From contig JAMWBK010000001.1 in assembly GCA_029953675.1 (NCBI GenBank), forward strand, positions 719,001-783,000: 64,000 bases of DNA, written 5' to 3'. This document shows positions 55,188-64,000 of this stretch, piece after piece; within the stretch, counting starts at the first letter, position 1, and every line of letters starts with the position of its first letter. The notes below the pieces were generated by a model. The model did not search any database. It worked only from the letters and a program-made list of their open reading frames with translations, and had not been told where the DNA came from. A program made the position numbers and the translations under genes. Source of the DNA: Rhodosorus marinus. Lineage: Eukaryota > Rhodophyta > Stylonematophyceae > Stylonematales > Stylonemataceae.

Positions 55188-57559
55188 ATGCGGATGTATG
55201 GATTTTGCAGTGGTGCACTATGGAAGGGAGGCAAGACGAAGATTCGCCCGTCGCATGTGACGATGTCGATGTACTCGGATACGATTTATGCCTTGTCGAC
55301 CGGGGTAGGCCGTGCTGGAGTTGCCGTTGTCCGAGTGAGCGGAGCGGATGCAGGAACGTGTCTTCTGCAGCTTTGCTCCTTGGAGAAGCTCCCTGCGGCG
55401 AGAAAAGCCACCTTGAGAAAAGTCATCCATCCCAAGGCAAAAGAAGTTGTGGACGAGGCGCTTGTTCTTTACTTTCCACAGCCGAGGAGTTTCACTGGTG
55501 AAGATGTAGCTGAGCTGCATGTACATGGATCGTATGCAGTCATTAAGTCTACCCTAGAGGCGCTGAGCTTAGTAGATCCAGAACAAGGCAGAAGAATTCG
55601 TCCAGCGGAGCGCGGTGAATTCACGCGCAGAGCTTTCGAAAACGGCAGAATGGATCTAACCGAAGTATGCACGCCGAATCGAAATAGAAAGCCCTACTGC
55701 ACTTCATATAGACCGGCAGGGGCTCAAGCAAGAATCTGTCAACTTCTGTGCAACAGGTTGAAGGCCTCGCCGATCTGATCGCTTCAGAAACTACGGAACA
55801 ACGCAAGCAAGCGCTGAAGCAAATGTCCGGACACTTACGTCAGTACTATGAGAGCTGGAGAGAACAGCTTAAGTCTTGCTTAGCCTTTGCTGAGGTACTT
55901 AGACTGCAGCACAAGGCCCACCTGAGCACGTGACGCGAGTCTTGAATAACCACTCATGCGCTGGTATCGAAACATAGGCGGTGATCGATTTTGGAGAAGA
56001 TGTAGACGAGTCTGCGCTCTTGGAGATCCTGCCGAAAGCTACGGAGGTCGTAGAGGAGATGAAGACTCATTTGAAAGACGGTAGAAGGGGAGAAATCGTA
56101 CGATCAGGTGTGAAACTGGCGATTATAGGTCCACCAAATGCAGGTGAGAGCAATGACTTAGCCGACATTCAATGTGTTTGCAGCTGGAAACACTGAGGAT
56201 CTATGGACCAGATCCTTCCAGAATTCTTGTCAGGGTGGGAGGGAAATCTGTCGCGAAATGGCAGGCCGAAAAGCTCGGGCTGAGCATGGCGCAGGGCAAC
56301 CTACGTAGAGGCTACCAAATCCTAAGGGTTGTGTTGTTTATGAGAATAGTTGTGTCCAACAAGGTGTTGACAAAGCTGCTGAACTTGAACTGGTCTTTTT
56401 CATGGCGATAGGAAAGAGCTCCTTGTTGAACGAACTCGCAAGGAGACCAGCAGCGATAGTTTCACCGATAGCCGGAACGACTAGGGACGTTGTTCAGGTG
56501 AATCTCGACCTGGGCGGGTAAGGCACCGTCGACCCAGATTCTACTTGGAAGCATACTTGGACAGTGCGCGTGCTGTTCTGTCTATCCGGTGGAAGAAAGC
56601 TGTGCAAAAGCCATGGCTTGTCGAATGCTGATGTTCAGTTATGTTCTGGTGGCTCAGGATGTCAGTAGTTGTGAGTGACACAGCAGGAATCCGAACGCAG
56701 ACGGACGATGTGATTGAGCAGGAGGGCATTCGGCGGGCCTGGGCCACAGCGGAGGAGGCAGATATTGTTCTGTGCGTAGTCGATGCTTCTGAGCAGAGCA
56801 ACGACGGAAACCAGTGGTATGCGCGCTTCGGTCATAGCGAAAACTCGCCAAGTGCTTTTACACATGCAAGAAGCTATGAAACCTGAGCGGATCCCGCAAA
56901 CCGTCTTCGTCTTCTCCTCCCTTTGAAAATTAAGGATCGCGAATGACACCGTGAACACCCGAAAGATCATTGTTGCAAATAAGGCAGATCTCGTAGGAGA
57001 ACAGAAGGGACTGATATCAAGGAGTCTACAGGACGTTCCCGTGAGATATATTTCATGCAAGACAGGTTAGCACCAGTTACAAGGTTTTCTGAAGCTAAGC
57101 TGGTTGTACCTATCAACTAACACGACGCTTGTATGGTCGCCTGGGGGCAACACGTGTAGGAGATGGTATTCAGCCACTGTTGGATGAACTGGAAAAGATT
57201 ATCAAGGACGCGATTGTTGGTGACACGAAGGGGAAGGAAATGCCTCTGATAACAAGACAGAGACATAGACAGCACGTGCAAGGTACTTGTGGCAAATCGG
57301 TATTACCTTTGAGCGAGCTCATATGTCTGATTAGCTGTAACGATTACCTGCTTGTCGTTGTTTATTGAACTTTTAAGCATGTATTACCGCACTAGAGACT
57401 TTTCTTGAAGGGTGTGAGGCCAACGGCGGTACCTTGCCCCTGGACATCGCGACTGAAGAGCTCAGAATCGCGACAAAGGAGATCGGACTTGTGACTGGTA
57501 TCGTTCATGTTGAGGAAGTTTTGGATGTGGTGTTTTCTGAATTCTGCATCGGGAAGTAG
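55188..57559 (+). CDS. mnmE: tRNA uridine-5-carboxymethylaminomethyl modification GTPase MnmE (TrmE/GTPBP3)
   Basis: Eight exons (55188-55664, 55757-55894, 55978-56143, 56412-56517, 56658-56816, 56935-57065, 57160-57282, 57378-57559), about 493 aa. MnmE with MnmG modifies the wobble uridine of organellar tRNAs. Visible parts: N-terminal folate-binding domain ([54 protein letters not shown]), central helices, G1 [15 protein letters not shown]2 region [10 protein letters not shown]3 DTAGIR, G4 NKAD, and the diagnostic C-terminal FCIGK with its catalytic Cys. The first ~30 residues are basic and presequence-like; the precise start among the early ATGs is uncertain. Intron 3 interrupts the P-loop glycine codon and is 268 bp, the longest here. 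Pieces of this gene are duplicated at 52.66-52.89 kb. Confidence 0.95.
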
Positions 57560-57943
57560 GGCGGGAAGTAGGAGATGCATTGCTCTTGTGTGGTAACCGT
57601 CGTTATTCTTTTGAACCTTGAAGAAGGAATCCACGTCGAGTATGATACTCTATCTGTCTTTTTGCTCTTGTTGTAAATTGAGCTATTTTTATTCGTCACC
57701 TCTCCTGTTCAATTAGTGGGAATGCTAGTTATATATTCTACGGTAGCCTAATGTACAGCATTTCGCTTCTTGTCGTCAAGTACGCTGGGTGTCTAGCGCA
57801 TTCCTCACTAGCAGACAATTATCCCAATAGCAACGGGCTGCTTCGACTGCGGCAAGCATGAAACCGACAAACCGGTGGTGAAAACTAGAGCATGGTTCTA
57901 GTTGTAGTCGTCCGCCAGGGCAGATTCCTGGCTTGTTTCTTCC
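57560..57943. other. Convergent intergenic region
   Basis: Tail-to-tail space between mnmE (+) and the large PPR gene (-). It contains GTAGCCTAATGT at about 57744, also present at the end of the right repeat arm near 35112. No gene. Confidence 0.5.
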
Positions 57944-60900
57944 TCATCCCAAGTCCACTCCCATCCTCTCTTTGACCCGGCTTACAATGTCATAATTAGT
58001 CGGACTACCAGCAACTTTCAGAGCAATTTCACACATACGTAAGAACGCCGGATCCGGGGTGTGGGACTCGATCGACAGAAAATCCTCTGCGATCTCCATG
58101 GCGTCCTCAAATTTCTGGAACAGCATCAGGCTTCCCATTAGCGTCTTGTACACATTCAAAGACTTCGCTATATCCCTCTTCCCCATTTCCGAGTACAAGC
58201 TTATGGCACGATCAACTTGCTTCCTTTTCGTGTACTCGTGTAGAAGTCGGACATACATACCAACCTTTGGCTTTTCGATTGATCGCAAACTCTGCCTTGC
58301 ATCATCTAATTCCCCATCCTTCAATTGTAGTTCAAATTCCACATGGTCGACTTTTCCCTTCGGAAGGCGATCATGAAACGTCTTCACCATTTCTTTCACC
58401 CCAAACGGATCAGGACTTCTTAACGCCTCGTTAATCCAATTCACAATTTGCTCCTTCTCGGCATACTCGCCTAGTTGGAGCAATTCATATGCGCTGCGAA
58501 GATCGCAAATGTTCTCGGCGTTTGACAGCTGCTTAAGAAACTTGTGCGCTTCTCGCTCTCCATTATCCAAGCTGAAACTTGCGTATAGCGCACAGAACGC
58601 TCTGAGTGATGGAAATATCTTGGCGCGCACCATATGCGAGAAGACACGCTGCACCTCCTCCCCGGACAATCCATGGGTTTCCAACACTTTCACATAAAGC
58701 TCTTGGTCAAAAGCTATTCCTATCTTGCGACTTTTCTCTAGCAAGGCAGCAGCTTCGTCACCGTCACTGGATTCCACCAGCAGAGCTACGGATTGCGCCA
58801 GCGGATGCAAACCTTTGCTCTCCATTTCGGATAGTATTCGCGCAGCAGCTTCTGGCTGACCCTGCATTATGCGCATTCTTATGACTTGGTGGTACACCTG
58901 CGGTGAGAGACCACGAACAGCTTTCGTTCCAGATAAGACCAGTTCCGCTTTTTCAACCTTGCGAGCATCCAAAGCGACCTTCATGGCACTCGCAAAAGTT
59001 TCTTGAAGCCCACCAATCTTTTTCCTCTGCCAGGTCGGGAAATGGCTCCCGAGGAGAGCCAGGTCACTAACCGCCTGAAATCTGAAAGAAAGGGTTACAC
59101 CGTCATAGGAACCTGTACGTATGGACTCCTTCAGAAACGCCTTGAATACTCCAGGCCTCTCAGCTTTCTTTCTATGATGAGCAGTCACGAGAAAGTTTCG
59201 GAGCATAATGTGCATAGAGGACGTGGGGGAGCCCCGACCTCTGAGACTCTGAGGAAGGCTTTCAATTTCCCCCCCAAAACGCAGAAAGCAATCAACAAGA
59301 GCTTCATACGCTTGCCGACTTAATCCAGTTTCGGCATCACTCCTCTTAGAGATCAGGGCGTCCACCGTCCCGGCTAAGTCCCCTCCAGTTGCTAGCAAGC
59401 GTACAATATCATCCAAACTTTCTACATCCAACTTTCGCTTGTGCTCCTTCCATTTCTTGAAGAGGTCTGCACCCGAAACGAAGTCATCCTTGTGCACGCA
59501 GGAGTTGAACAAAGATAGAACTATTCGCCTGCTGGGATAGACGTGAGCTTTGTTTAAAATGGACGCCACCCTTGCGATCATATCGATATCGTGGGTTCGC
59601 TCGCAAGTGGTAAAGATTGGCTCAAGTTCCTCAAGGGTTGCGACATGCTCAAGATGGCGAAGCTTCTTCATCGCGTACTCAATCATGTTCTTGTTCTTCC
59701 TTATGATACTCGCCTTTAGCAAATCCGTGTACATACTGTTCGTTGGTGCTAAACCCTTCCGCGAGACTTCGGTGAAGACGTTTGGTACACTTTCAAGTCT
59801 TCCGGAATCCGTGAGGGCCTTGGTCACAAGCGCATACGTCCTCAGATTCGGTTTACACCTGCTGTTTGCAGACAGCATAGTGCTGTACATTGCGAGAACT
59901 TCATTAACCGGGACCTTTTTGCTGTTTTTCAATAAGTCCTCCATCTCAGAATTCCTATCCTCAACGGTTGGAGTACTCCAAAATGCTCCTGTCAGTTCTT
60001 GCTGAGAGAACCTGAAGTATTGTTGCCATCTATCCGGCGCATTTTCTAGGATTGTTTCTGCGGACGGCCAATCTACAGTGCTTCGACGCTTCTTCGCGTG
60101 CTTGTCCTTGAACTTTTTCGCCGCCTCATGGTCCCCGAAGTAGGATAGTACGGAGTAATTCAGCTCAGCCCACCGCTTCTGTTGTCCCTCGCTCAACGCG
60201 TATAACCGCTGTTTGGACACTGACCTGAAAATCATTTTGCAAGTATCCAAGTCGCCTGCTTTGGAGAGTGCTGCGATGGTCATTACCGCGACTGGGTACT
60301 GGATCCGTGTGCTTCTCGCCAGCGCCTCTTTCACCCAAAATTTCGCGTTTTCAATATCCATAACGGCGACGTATTGAGCAATAATCGAGTTTGCAACGAC
60401 CTCGTGCTTGTGATCTGATACTTCCTTCTGCGCTTTCTCAAATATCATCTGTACTTTGTCATGCAGTCCATTGTCAATGTACACTGACAGCATGGCTACG
60501 TACAGGTCGTCCCTCTCCGAGACAATCCTACTTTCGAAGACGCCCTCCGCTTCTGCGACTTGCCCTGCTTCTCCTAGTGACTTGATAAGCATAGAGTGAA
60601 GGACGTCGCTCTTCACTGCCTTCCTGCCCAGCTTCGCCATCATTTGCTTCATATCGTTGACACTTGGAACTGTACCAAAAACTTTCCAGAGGTCATGCAA
60701 CCGGACCTTTTGATCACTGACGTTCGGGAGTGAGCTGAGCATGACCTCTGTTCGATCGAACTTTTGCCCCCGTCCTTCTTTGGCCTTGAGCACCTTCTCG
60801 AGCAGTGCCAACTCGTTCAAATAGACGTGAATGGAACCTAAATCAACTACCGCCTGTGAACGAGCAGAGGCGCCGGTTAAAGCTCTCATAAGCAGAGATA

Positions 60901-61339
60901 AATTCGCCTTCTTGACGGTATTGTCTGCGGTTGAAAGCACGTTCACGCTAATGGGCTCTGCTGGCCCCTTCAGGCTATCAATATTCTTGCCTTCCCATAC
61001 ATCGCCGCTAAGCAGACCTCCCCGTTCCTCTGGAAATGATGTCTTCTGGATAACATTGTCCGCGTTTTTCTGCTCAAGAGCGGTTCTCCCAACGTTCAGG
61101 ATATTATCTTTAGAGTCCAGCGACATGCACCCTGATTGACCTACTCTCCCACTGTTTAACGCACTTATAGGGTGGGATTCTTTTCCATGAACATCCTCAT
61201 CTGAACCGTCTATGTCCGCTTCCTTTGAAGTACGTAGTTGCTGAGATGCCAAAGCATTTCCGTCAGACAGACTTGAAAGCCCGCGATATGAACGAGATAA
61301 ACGCTTTAGAAATCTCGTATGATACTGGTATAAAGCCAT
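57944..61339 (-). CDS. Large PPR protein, intronless, probably mitochondrial or plastid
   Basis: A single uninterrupted frame of 1131 codons. The N-terminus (MALYQYHTRFLKRLSRSYRG) is an acid-free basic amphipathic stretch, typical of mitochondrial presequences. From about residue 230 to the end it is a solenoid of ~35-residue helix pairs with PPR signatures, for example MLSVYIDNGLHDKVQMIFEK, TIAALSKAGDLDTCKMIF, YALVTKALTDSGRLESVPNV, YHQVIRMRIMQGQPEAAARI and RLLHEYTKRKQVDRAISLYS. PPR proteins bind organellar transcripts. Residues ~30-200 are Ser-rich and probably disordered. The lack of introns is unlike every other long gene in the window. Codon-level RNA recognition cannot be assigned because the repeats are divergent. 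Confidence 0.85.
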   Translation of the reverse strand: MALYQYHTRFLKRLSRSYRGLSSLSDGNALASQQLRTSKEADIDGSDEDVHGKESHPISALNSGRVGQSGCMSLDSKDNILNVGRTALEQKNADNVIQKTSFPEERGGLLSGDVWEGKNIDSLKGPAEPISVNVLSTADNTVKKANLSLLMRALTGASARSQAVVDLGSIHVYLNELALLEKVLKAKEGRGQKFDRTEVMLSSLPNVSDQKVRLHDLWKVFGTVPSVNDMKQMMAKLGRKAVKSDVLHSMLIKSLGEAGQVAEAEGVFESRIVSERDDLYVAMLSVYIDNGLHDKVQMIFEKAQKEVSDHKHEVVANSIIAQYVAVMDIENAKFWVKEALARSTRIQYPVAVMTIAALSKAGDLDTCKMIFRSVSKQRLYALSEGQQKRWAELNYSVLSYFGDHEAAKKFKDKHAKKRRSTVDWPSAETILENAPDRWQQYFRFSQQELTGAFWSTPTVEDRNSEMEDLLKNSKKVPVNEVLAMYSTMLSANSRCKPNLRTYALVTKALTDSGRLESVPNVFTEVSRKGLAPTNSMYTDLLKASIIRKNKNMIEYAMKKLRHLEHVATLEELEPIFTTCERTHDIDMIARVASILNKAHVYPSRRIVLSLFNSCVHKDDFVSGADLFKKWKEHKRKLDVESLDDIVRLLATGGDLAGTVDALISKRSDAETGLSRQAYEALVDCFLRFGGEIESLPQSLRGRGSPTSSMHIMLRNFLVTAHHRKKAERPGVFKAFLKESIRTGSYDGVTLSFRFQAVSDLALLGSHFPTWQRKKIGGLQETFASAMKVALDARKVEKAELVLSGTKAVRGLSPQVYHQVIRMRIMQGQPEAAARILSEMESKGLHPLAQSVALLVESSDGDEAAALLEKSRKIGIAFDQELYVKVLETHGLSGEEVQRVFSHMVRAKIFPSLRAFCALYASFSLDNGEREAHKFLKQLSNAENICDLRSAYELLQLGEYAEKEQIVNWINEALRSPDPFGVKEMVKTFHDRLPKGKVDHVEFELQLKDGELDDARQSLRSIEKPKVGMYVRLLHEYTKRKQVDRAISLYSEMGKRDIAKSLNVYKTLMGSLMLFQKFEDAMEIAEDFLSIESHTPDPAFLRMCEIALKVAGSPTNYDIVSRVKERMGVDLG

Positions 61340-62952
61340 ACCAGCCTTTTTAGAGTTCCTAGGACACCTTAAGGAGCGCAGGGCCTAGAAAATAGCGAGC
61401 CCGGTGTTTATGCATCCCATTCAAGGACGCCCTTCCATAACAATTCTATCCCGCCTGCAGCCTACAGCAGCATTAAATTCATCAGCTTCTCTACTCCTGT
61501 TCTGTTCGAATGTGGATCCCAAAACGCCTCGAGGGGTAGCGTCGCCTCTGGAGCTCTCAGCTCCTTTCTGCGCGGAAACGAGCCCCTCATCCGCCGAGCA
61601 GAAGAAGCTACTCAGAACCGACACCCCTTTTCCAGGTCATCTATGCGGAAGGTCTCATAGGAAGACTAGGTATTCTCCTCTCTAACCAGTCGCAGTCCAA
61701 TCCCAGCTCCTTACCATCACGTCTACACTTCCCCACCGTCCCACTCTCTTGCAAGTCCAGAAAATCACTCCACCACATTGGAAATTCCTCCTTCCTGATG
61801 AGAAAAACAAAGTACTTATCTGGTCTTGACTGGTGTTCCCGTTGCAACCTGGTAAAATGGCAATTTGACACAGGCCAAAACGACGGATTCCACGCACGCT
61901 GCTAAGCAATGACGACCGTGGGGATGAGGAGGAGGAGGAAAAGTTCTTCATGTAGGTCAGATCATCTACGAAGAGACCATATCAAGAAGATCCTTAGCAC
62001 TGTGGTATTATAGTAGTTACCCCATTCCGAACACAACAGCGTCTGCTCAGAAGTAAACCAACACATGACGTTTCTTCAGAGGAAACGCCCACTCAGCGGC
62101 GGTCGGTCCCGATGAACACTTCCTGGTGGGGTCATCCAAAATTATACTAATAAAAACAGGTACATCAACGTTCCTGAGTATGATTGGTAAATTTATTAGA
62201 TTAAGGGCGCTAATAACTAATTAATACAGTAGATTAACTAGGATAAGGCTTTAAGATTTTTAATTGGTCAAGAAAAGAGTTAAGGGATAATACATTGCTA
62301 ATTACTGGTCGATTGGGGAGGAGTGGTTCGGTTGCCTGTTGCCTTAGATTGGGTTTATGGAGCACGCTGAAGAACAAGGGCTAGAGCGCTGGTTAGCCAG
62401 GGCTTTCATGTCGACAGCATATAGAACCAGAAACATGCCCAGAGACTAGCTGAATTCTCGCGCTGGGCTTCTTTTTTTGAACAAGAATCGATATCCCTTT
62501 CTCCTCCGACGAATTGAACACGCGCGAAATGCTGAAAAGCACGGGTATTGCTGTGCTTGGCTCACACGATTCTCACATGAACACGGTCAGGTGCTGCAGA
62601 AGGATACAGGCACTTGCCTGACCACAGCAAAAACTTCGGATACGGCGATTCTCCTTAATAGCGCGAAACGCTTTATTTACAAGGGTTAGAATTCAGCCAG
62701 ACGGTTTAACAAGCCACTTCAAATTAACGCCAATCAAACTTTGATTCTGGAACTCAGTGATCTTCAAGCACACAGAGATATGCGTCTCAAACCACATGGC
62801 GTTCAAAAGTATTCCTCAATGGCAGCTTCTTGGACAGTTCTCCGAAACCTTTTTGACTGCTCGTCTGAACAGAAATGCGCTTTTCATAGCTGGAGAAATT
62901 GAAACGTTCAGGTTCGGGTAAGAAAATGATGCGGCGATATTCAAACATGATT
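61340..62952. other. Intergenic, uncertain short frames
   Basis: A minus frame at 61951-61682 starts with ATG and a poly-Ser, Arg-rich stretch (MKNFSSSSSSPRSSLLSSVR), and a second minus frame lies at 61624-61421. I could not splice them into one gene with consistent phase. 62130-62300 is AT-rich. No RNA gene recognised. Confidence 0.4.
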
Positions 62953-63465
62953 TCAGCTTGACACTTTTGTTTCTCTCCCAACGCGCTTGGCCTCACTCTC
63001 AGATTTTTCCTTTCCGCCTGTTTTCGGCGTTCGACTCAATTCTTCTTGCGCCTTTGCTCTGAGGGCTTGCACAAAACGTGGTTCTTGAAACTTCCCAAGA
63101 CCTCCTGCAAAAGGTTCTCCTTGTACTGATCCCTTGGGTCCGCTTGAAACCTGGTTCATCAAAGCGCGGAAAAGCTTTCTGGATTTGGGGCTCCCTCTCG
63201 CCGCTGCTTGTGACTTTGCAAACCTCAAAGGTTGTCTTGATAGGGAAGCAGGTATGGGAGCGCCGCCAATATGTACATGATTCCTATTCAATGGACAGGA
63301 AGAAGAGACCCTCAACACGCACGAAGCAAAACGGAGGAGGAAAGTGCGACAAGGTTTCGGCCATGACAAAACCAACGTCATTCATATCGACAAGCGTTTC
63401 TGAGCAGTCAAACGCCTCCAACTTACCCAAAGAAAACTATCCGTCTAAGCGAAGACGAAAGCATC
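62953..63465 (-). CDS. Small basic protein, unknown, possibly mitochondrial
   Basis: Two minus-strand exons (63465-63428 and 63283-62953) with donor GTAAGT and acceptor TTGAATAG, about 122 aa. The start is MLSSSLRRIVFFG, an acid-free Ser/Arg stretch that would suit a mitochondrial presequence. It is followed by SRQPLRFAKSQAAARGSPKS and a basic helix KLFRALMNQ. The tail is hydrophilic (RAKAQEELSRTPKTGGKEKS). KLFRAL faintly resembles an LYR motif, but the rest does not confirm it. Upstream the plus strand is C-rich, giving the G-rich coding strand seen at other starts. Alternative: the last exon could start at 63152 in another frame. Confidence 0.55.
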
Positions 63466-64000
63466 GATCCTGAACTCCCCTTTGAGCTGTGCACAAAGAG
63501 CAGTTGGCGTTTACAAGCCGGGGAAGACTTAAAATTCTTCCACTCTCTCCTAACAACAACTTTCTCAATTCGCACAAAACAAAACCCAGCAGCGCGTTCA
63601 ACACCTCTTCTCCGAGACAGACAGTACTCGCAGTTCAAACCTTGTGAGAAGAAAAAAAACACAACCAAAGCCAAACCTCCAAAACCGCTCCCCTCCCCCT
63701 CCTCCCCTCCAAACAAACAACCAACCAAACAAATACAGAAACCTATCCACTCCTCCACCTTCTCATGGATAAACAATGGTAACAATCCTTCAACCAGTCA
63801 CCTCCGATCCCATTTCCTATTCTCATCCCTCTTGACACATCTTGTTAGTCCTACCTGACTCAACCCCCCTTTTCGAAAGCCCCCACACTGAAAACCCTAT
63901 TCACATGCATCTTAACATTTCCCAAACCTACTCCTCCTCCCCACCCCCCAGACCTTTTTTCAGTTAACCGAAAAATCAAGAATTATGTGAATAATATTAC
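63466..64000. other. Upstream region of the last gene
   Basis: C/A-rich plus strand at about 63660-63720 and again to about 63960 (purine-rich on the coding strand of the minus gene). No gene seen before the window ends. Confidence 0.5.

Noticed and set aside
57944-61339. Several plus-strand frames of 60-150 codons inside the PPR gene
   Set aside because: They are antisense shadows of a long, motif-supported coding frame.
62000-62130. Sequence with TACCCCATTCCGAAC resembling a 5S rRNA stretch
   Set aside because: The rest of the region lacks the 5S A- and C-box pattern and the expected helices.
1-64000. CRISPR arrays, tRNA genes and bacterial insertion sequences
   Set aside because: No regularly spaced identical repeats, no cloverleaf with intact A and B boxes that I could identify, and no transposase ORFs. 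A dedicated tRNA scan could still find one I missed.

Overview
This window is nuclear DNA of a eukaryote, most likely a unicellular or simple alga. The genes are cut by many short GT-AG introns, mostly 60-120 bp with donors close to GTRAGY. There are no operons or bacterial ribosome-binding sites. Several products are eukaryote-only: a BRO1/ALIX protein, a SAPS protein, F-box and RING ligases, mitochondrial IMP1 and a Golgi nucleotide-sugar transporter. Others are bacterial-type proteins used in organelles: a fused alpha+beta glycyl-tRNA synthetase, PgsA, MnmE and PPR proteins. The fused GlyRS and PPR genes point to a plastid-bearing lineage. I lean towards a red-alga-like organism, but only weakly. 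Exon coordinates were built by hand from splice sites and reading phase; CDS start/end give the outer span and the exons are listed in the evidence.

Layout, left to right. 0-5.7 kb: a basic nuclear-type protein (+), IMP1 (+) and a TUL1/FLY1-type membrane RING ligase (-). 5.7-8.8 kb: long intergenic stretch with a 109-bp tandem repeat. 8.8-15.9 kb: a SAPS phosphatase regulator (+), an FBXO31-like F-box protein (+) and a mitochondrial B12 adenosyltransferase (-). 16.8-22.6 kb: three minus-strand genes (an unknown plastid-type protein, an unknown 164-aa protein, an armadillo protein). 24.8-29.2 kb: the 14-exon GlyRS. 29.2-36 kb: gene-poor, repeat-rich; it holds an RTX-like calcium-repeat ORF and a composite fold-back repeat with about 500-bp inverted arms, tandem subrepeats and a perfect 23-bp-arm palindrome. 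36.7-42 kb: an SLC35D-type transporter (-), an unknown gene (+) and a coiled-coil protein (-). 42-45.3 kb: microsatellites, a 118-bp tandem repeat and an ORF broken by one TGA. 45.3-51.4 kb: ALIX/BRO1 (-) and a PPR-like protein (-). 52.3-52.9 kb: a hairpin beside rearranged pieces of mnmE. 53.4-63.5 kb: pgsA (+), mnmE (+), a large intronless PPR gene (-) and a small basic protein (-).

Functional themes. Six genes serve organelle gene expression, lipids or protein import (IMP1, GlyRS, PgsA, MnmE, two PPR-type), and the B12 enzyme is also mitochondrial. The rest are endomembrane and signalling housekeeping. A recurring feature is a G/purine-rich coding strand over roughly 50-400 bp upstream of gene starts, seen at most genes on either strand. 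The likeliest source of something undescribed is 32.3-36 kb; next are the mnmE fragments and hairpin at 52.4-52.9 kb.
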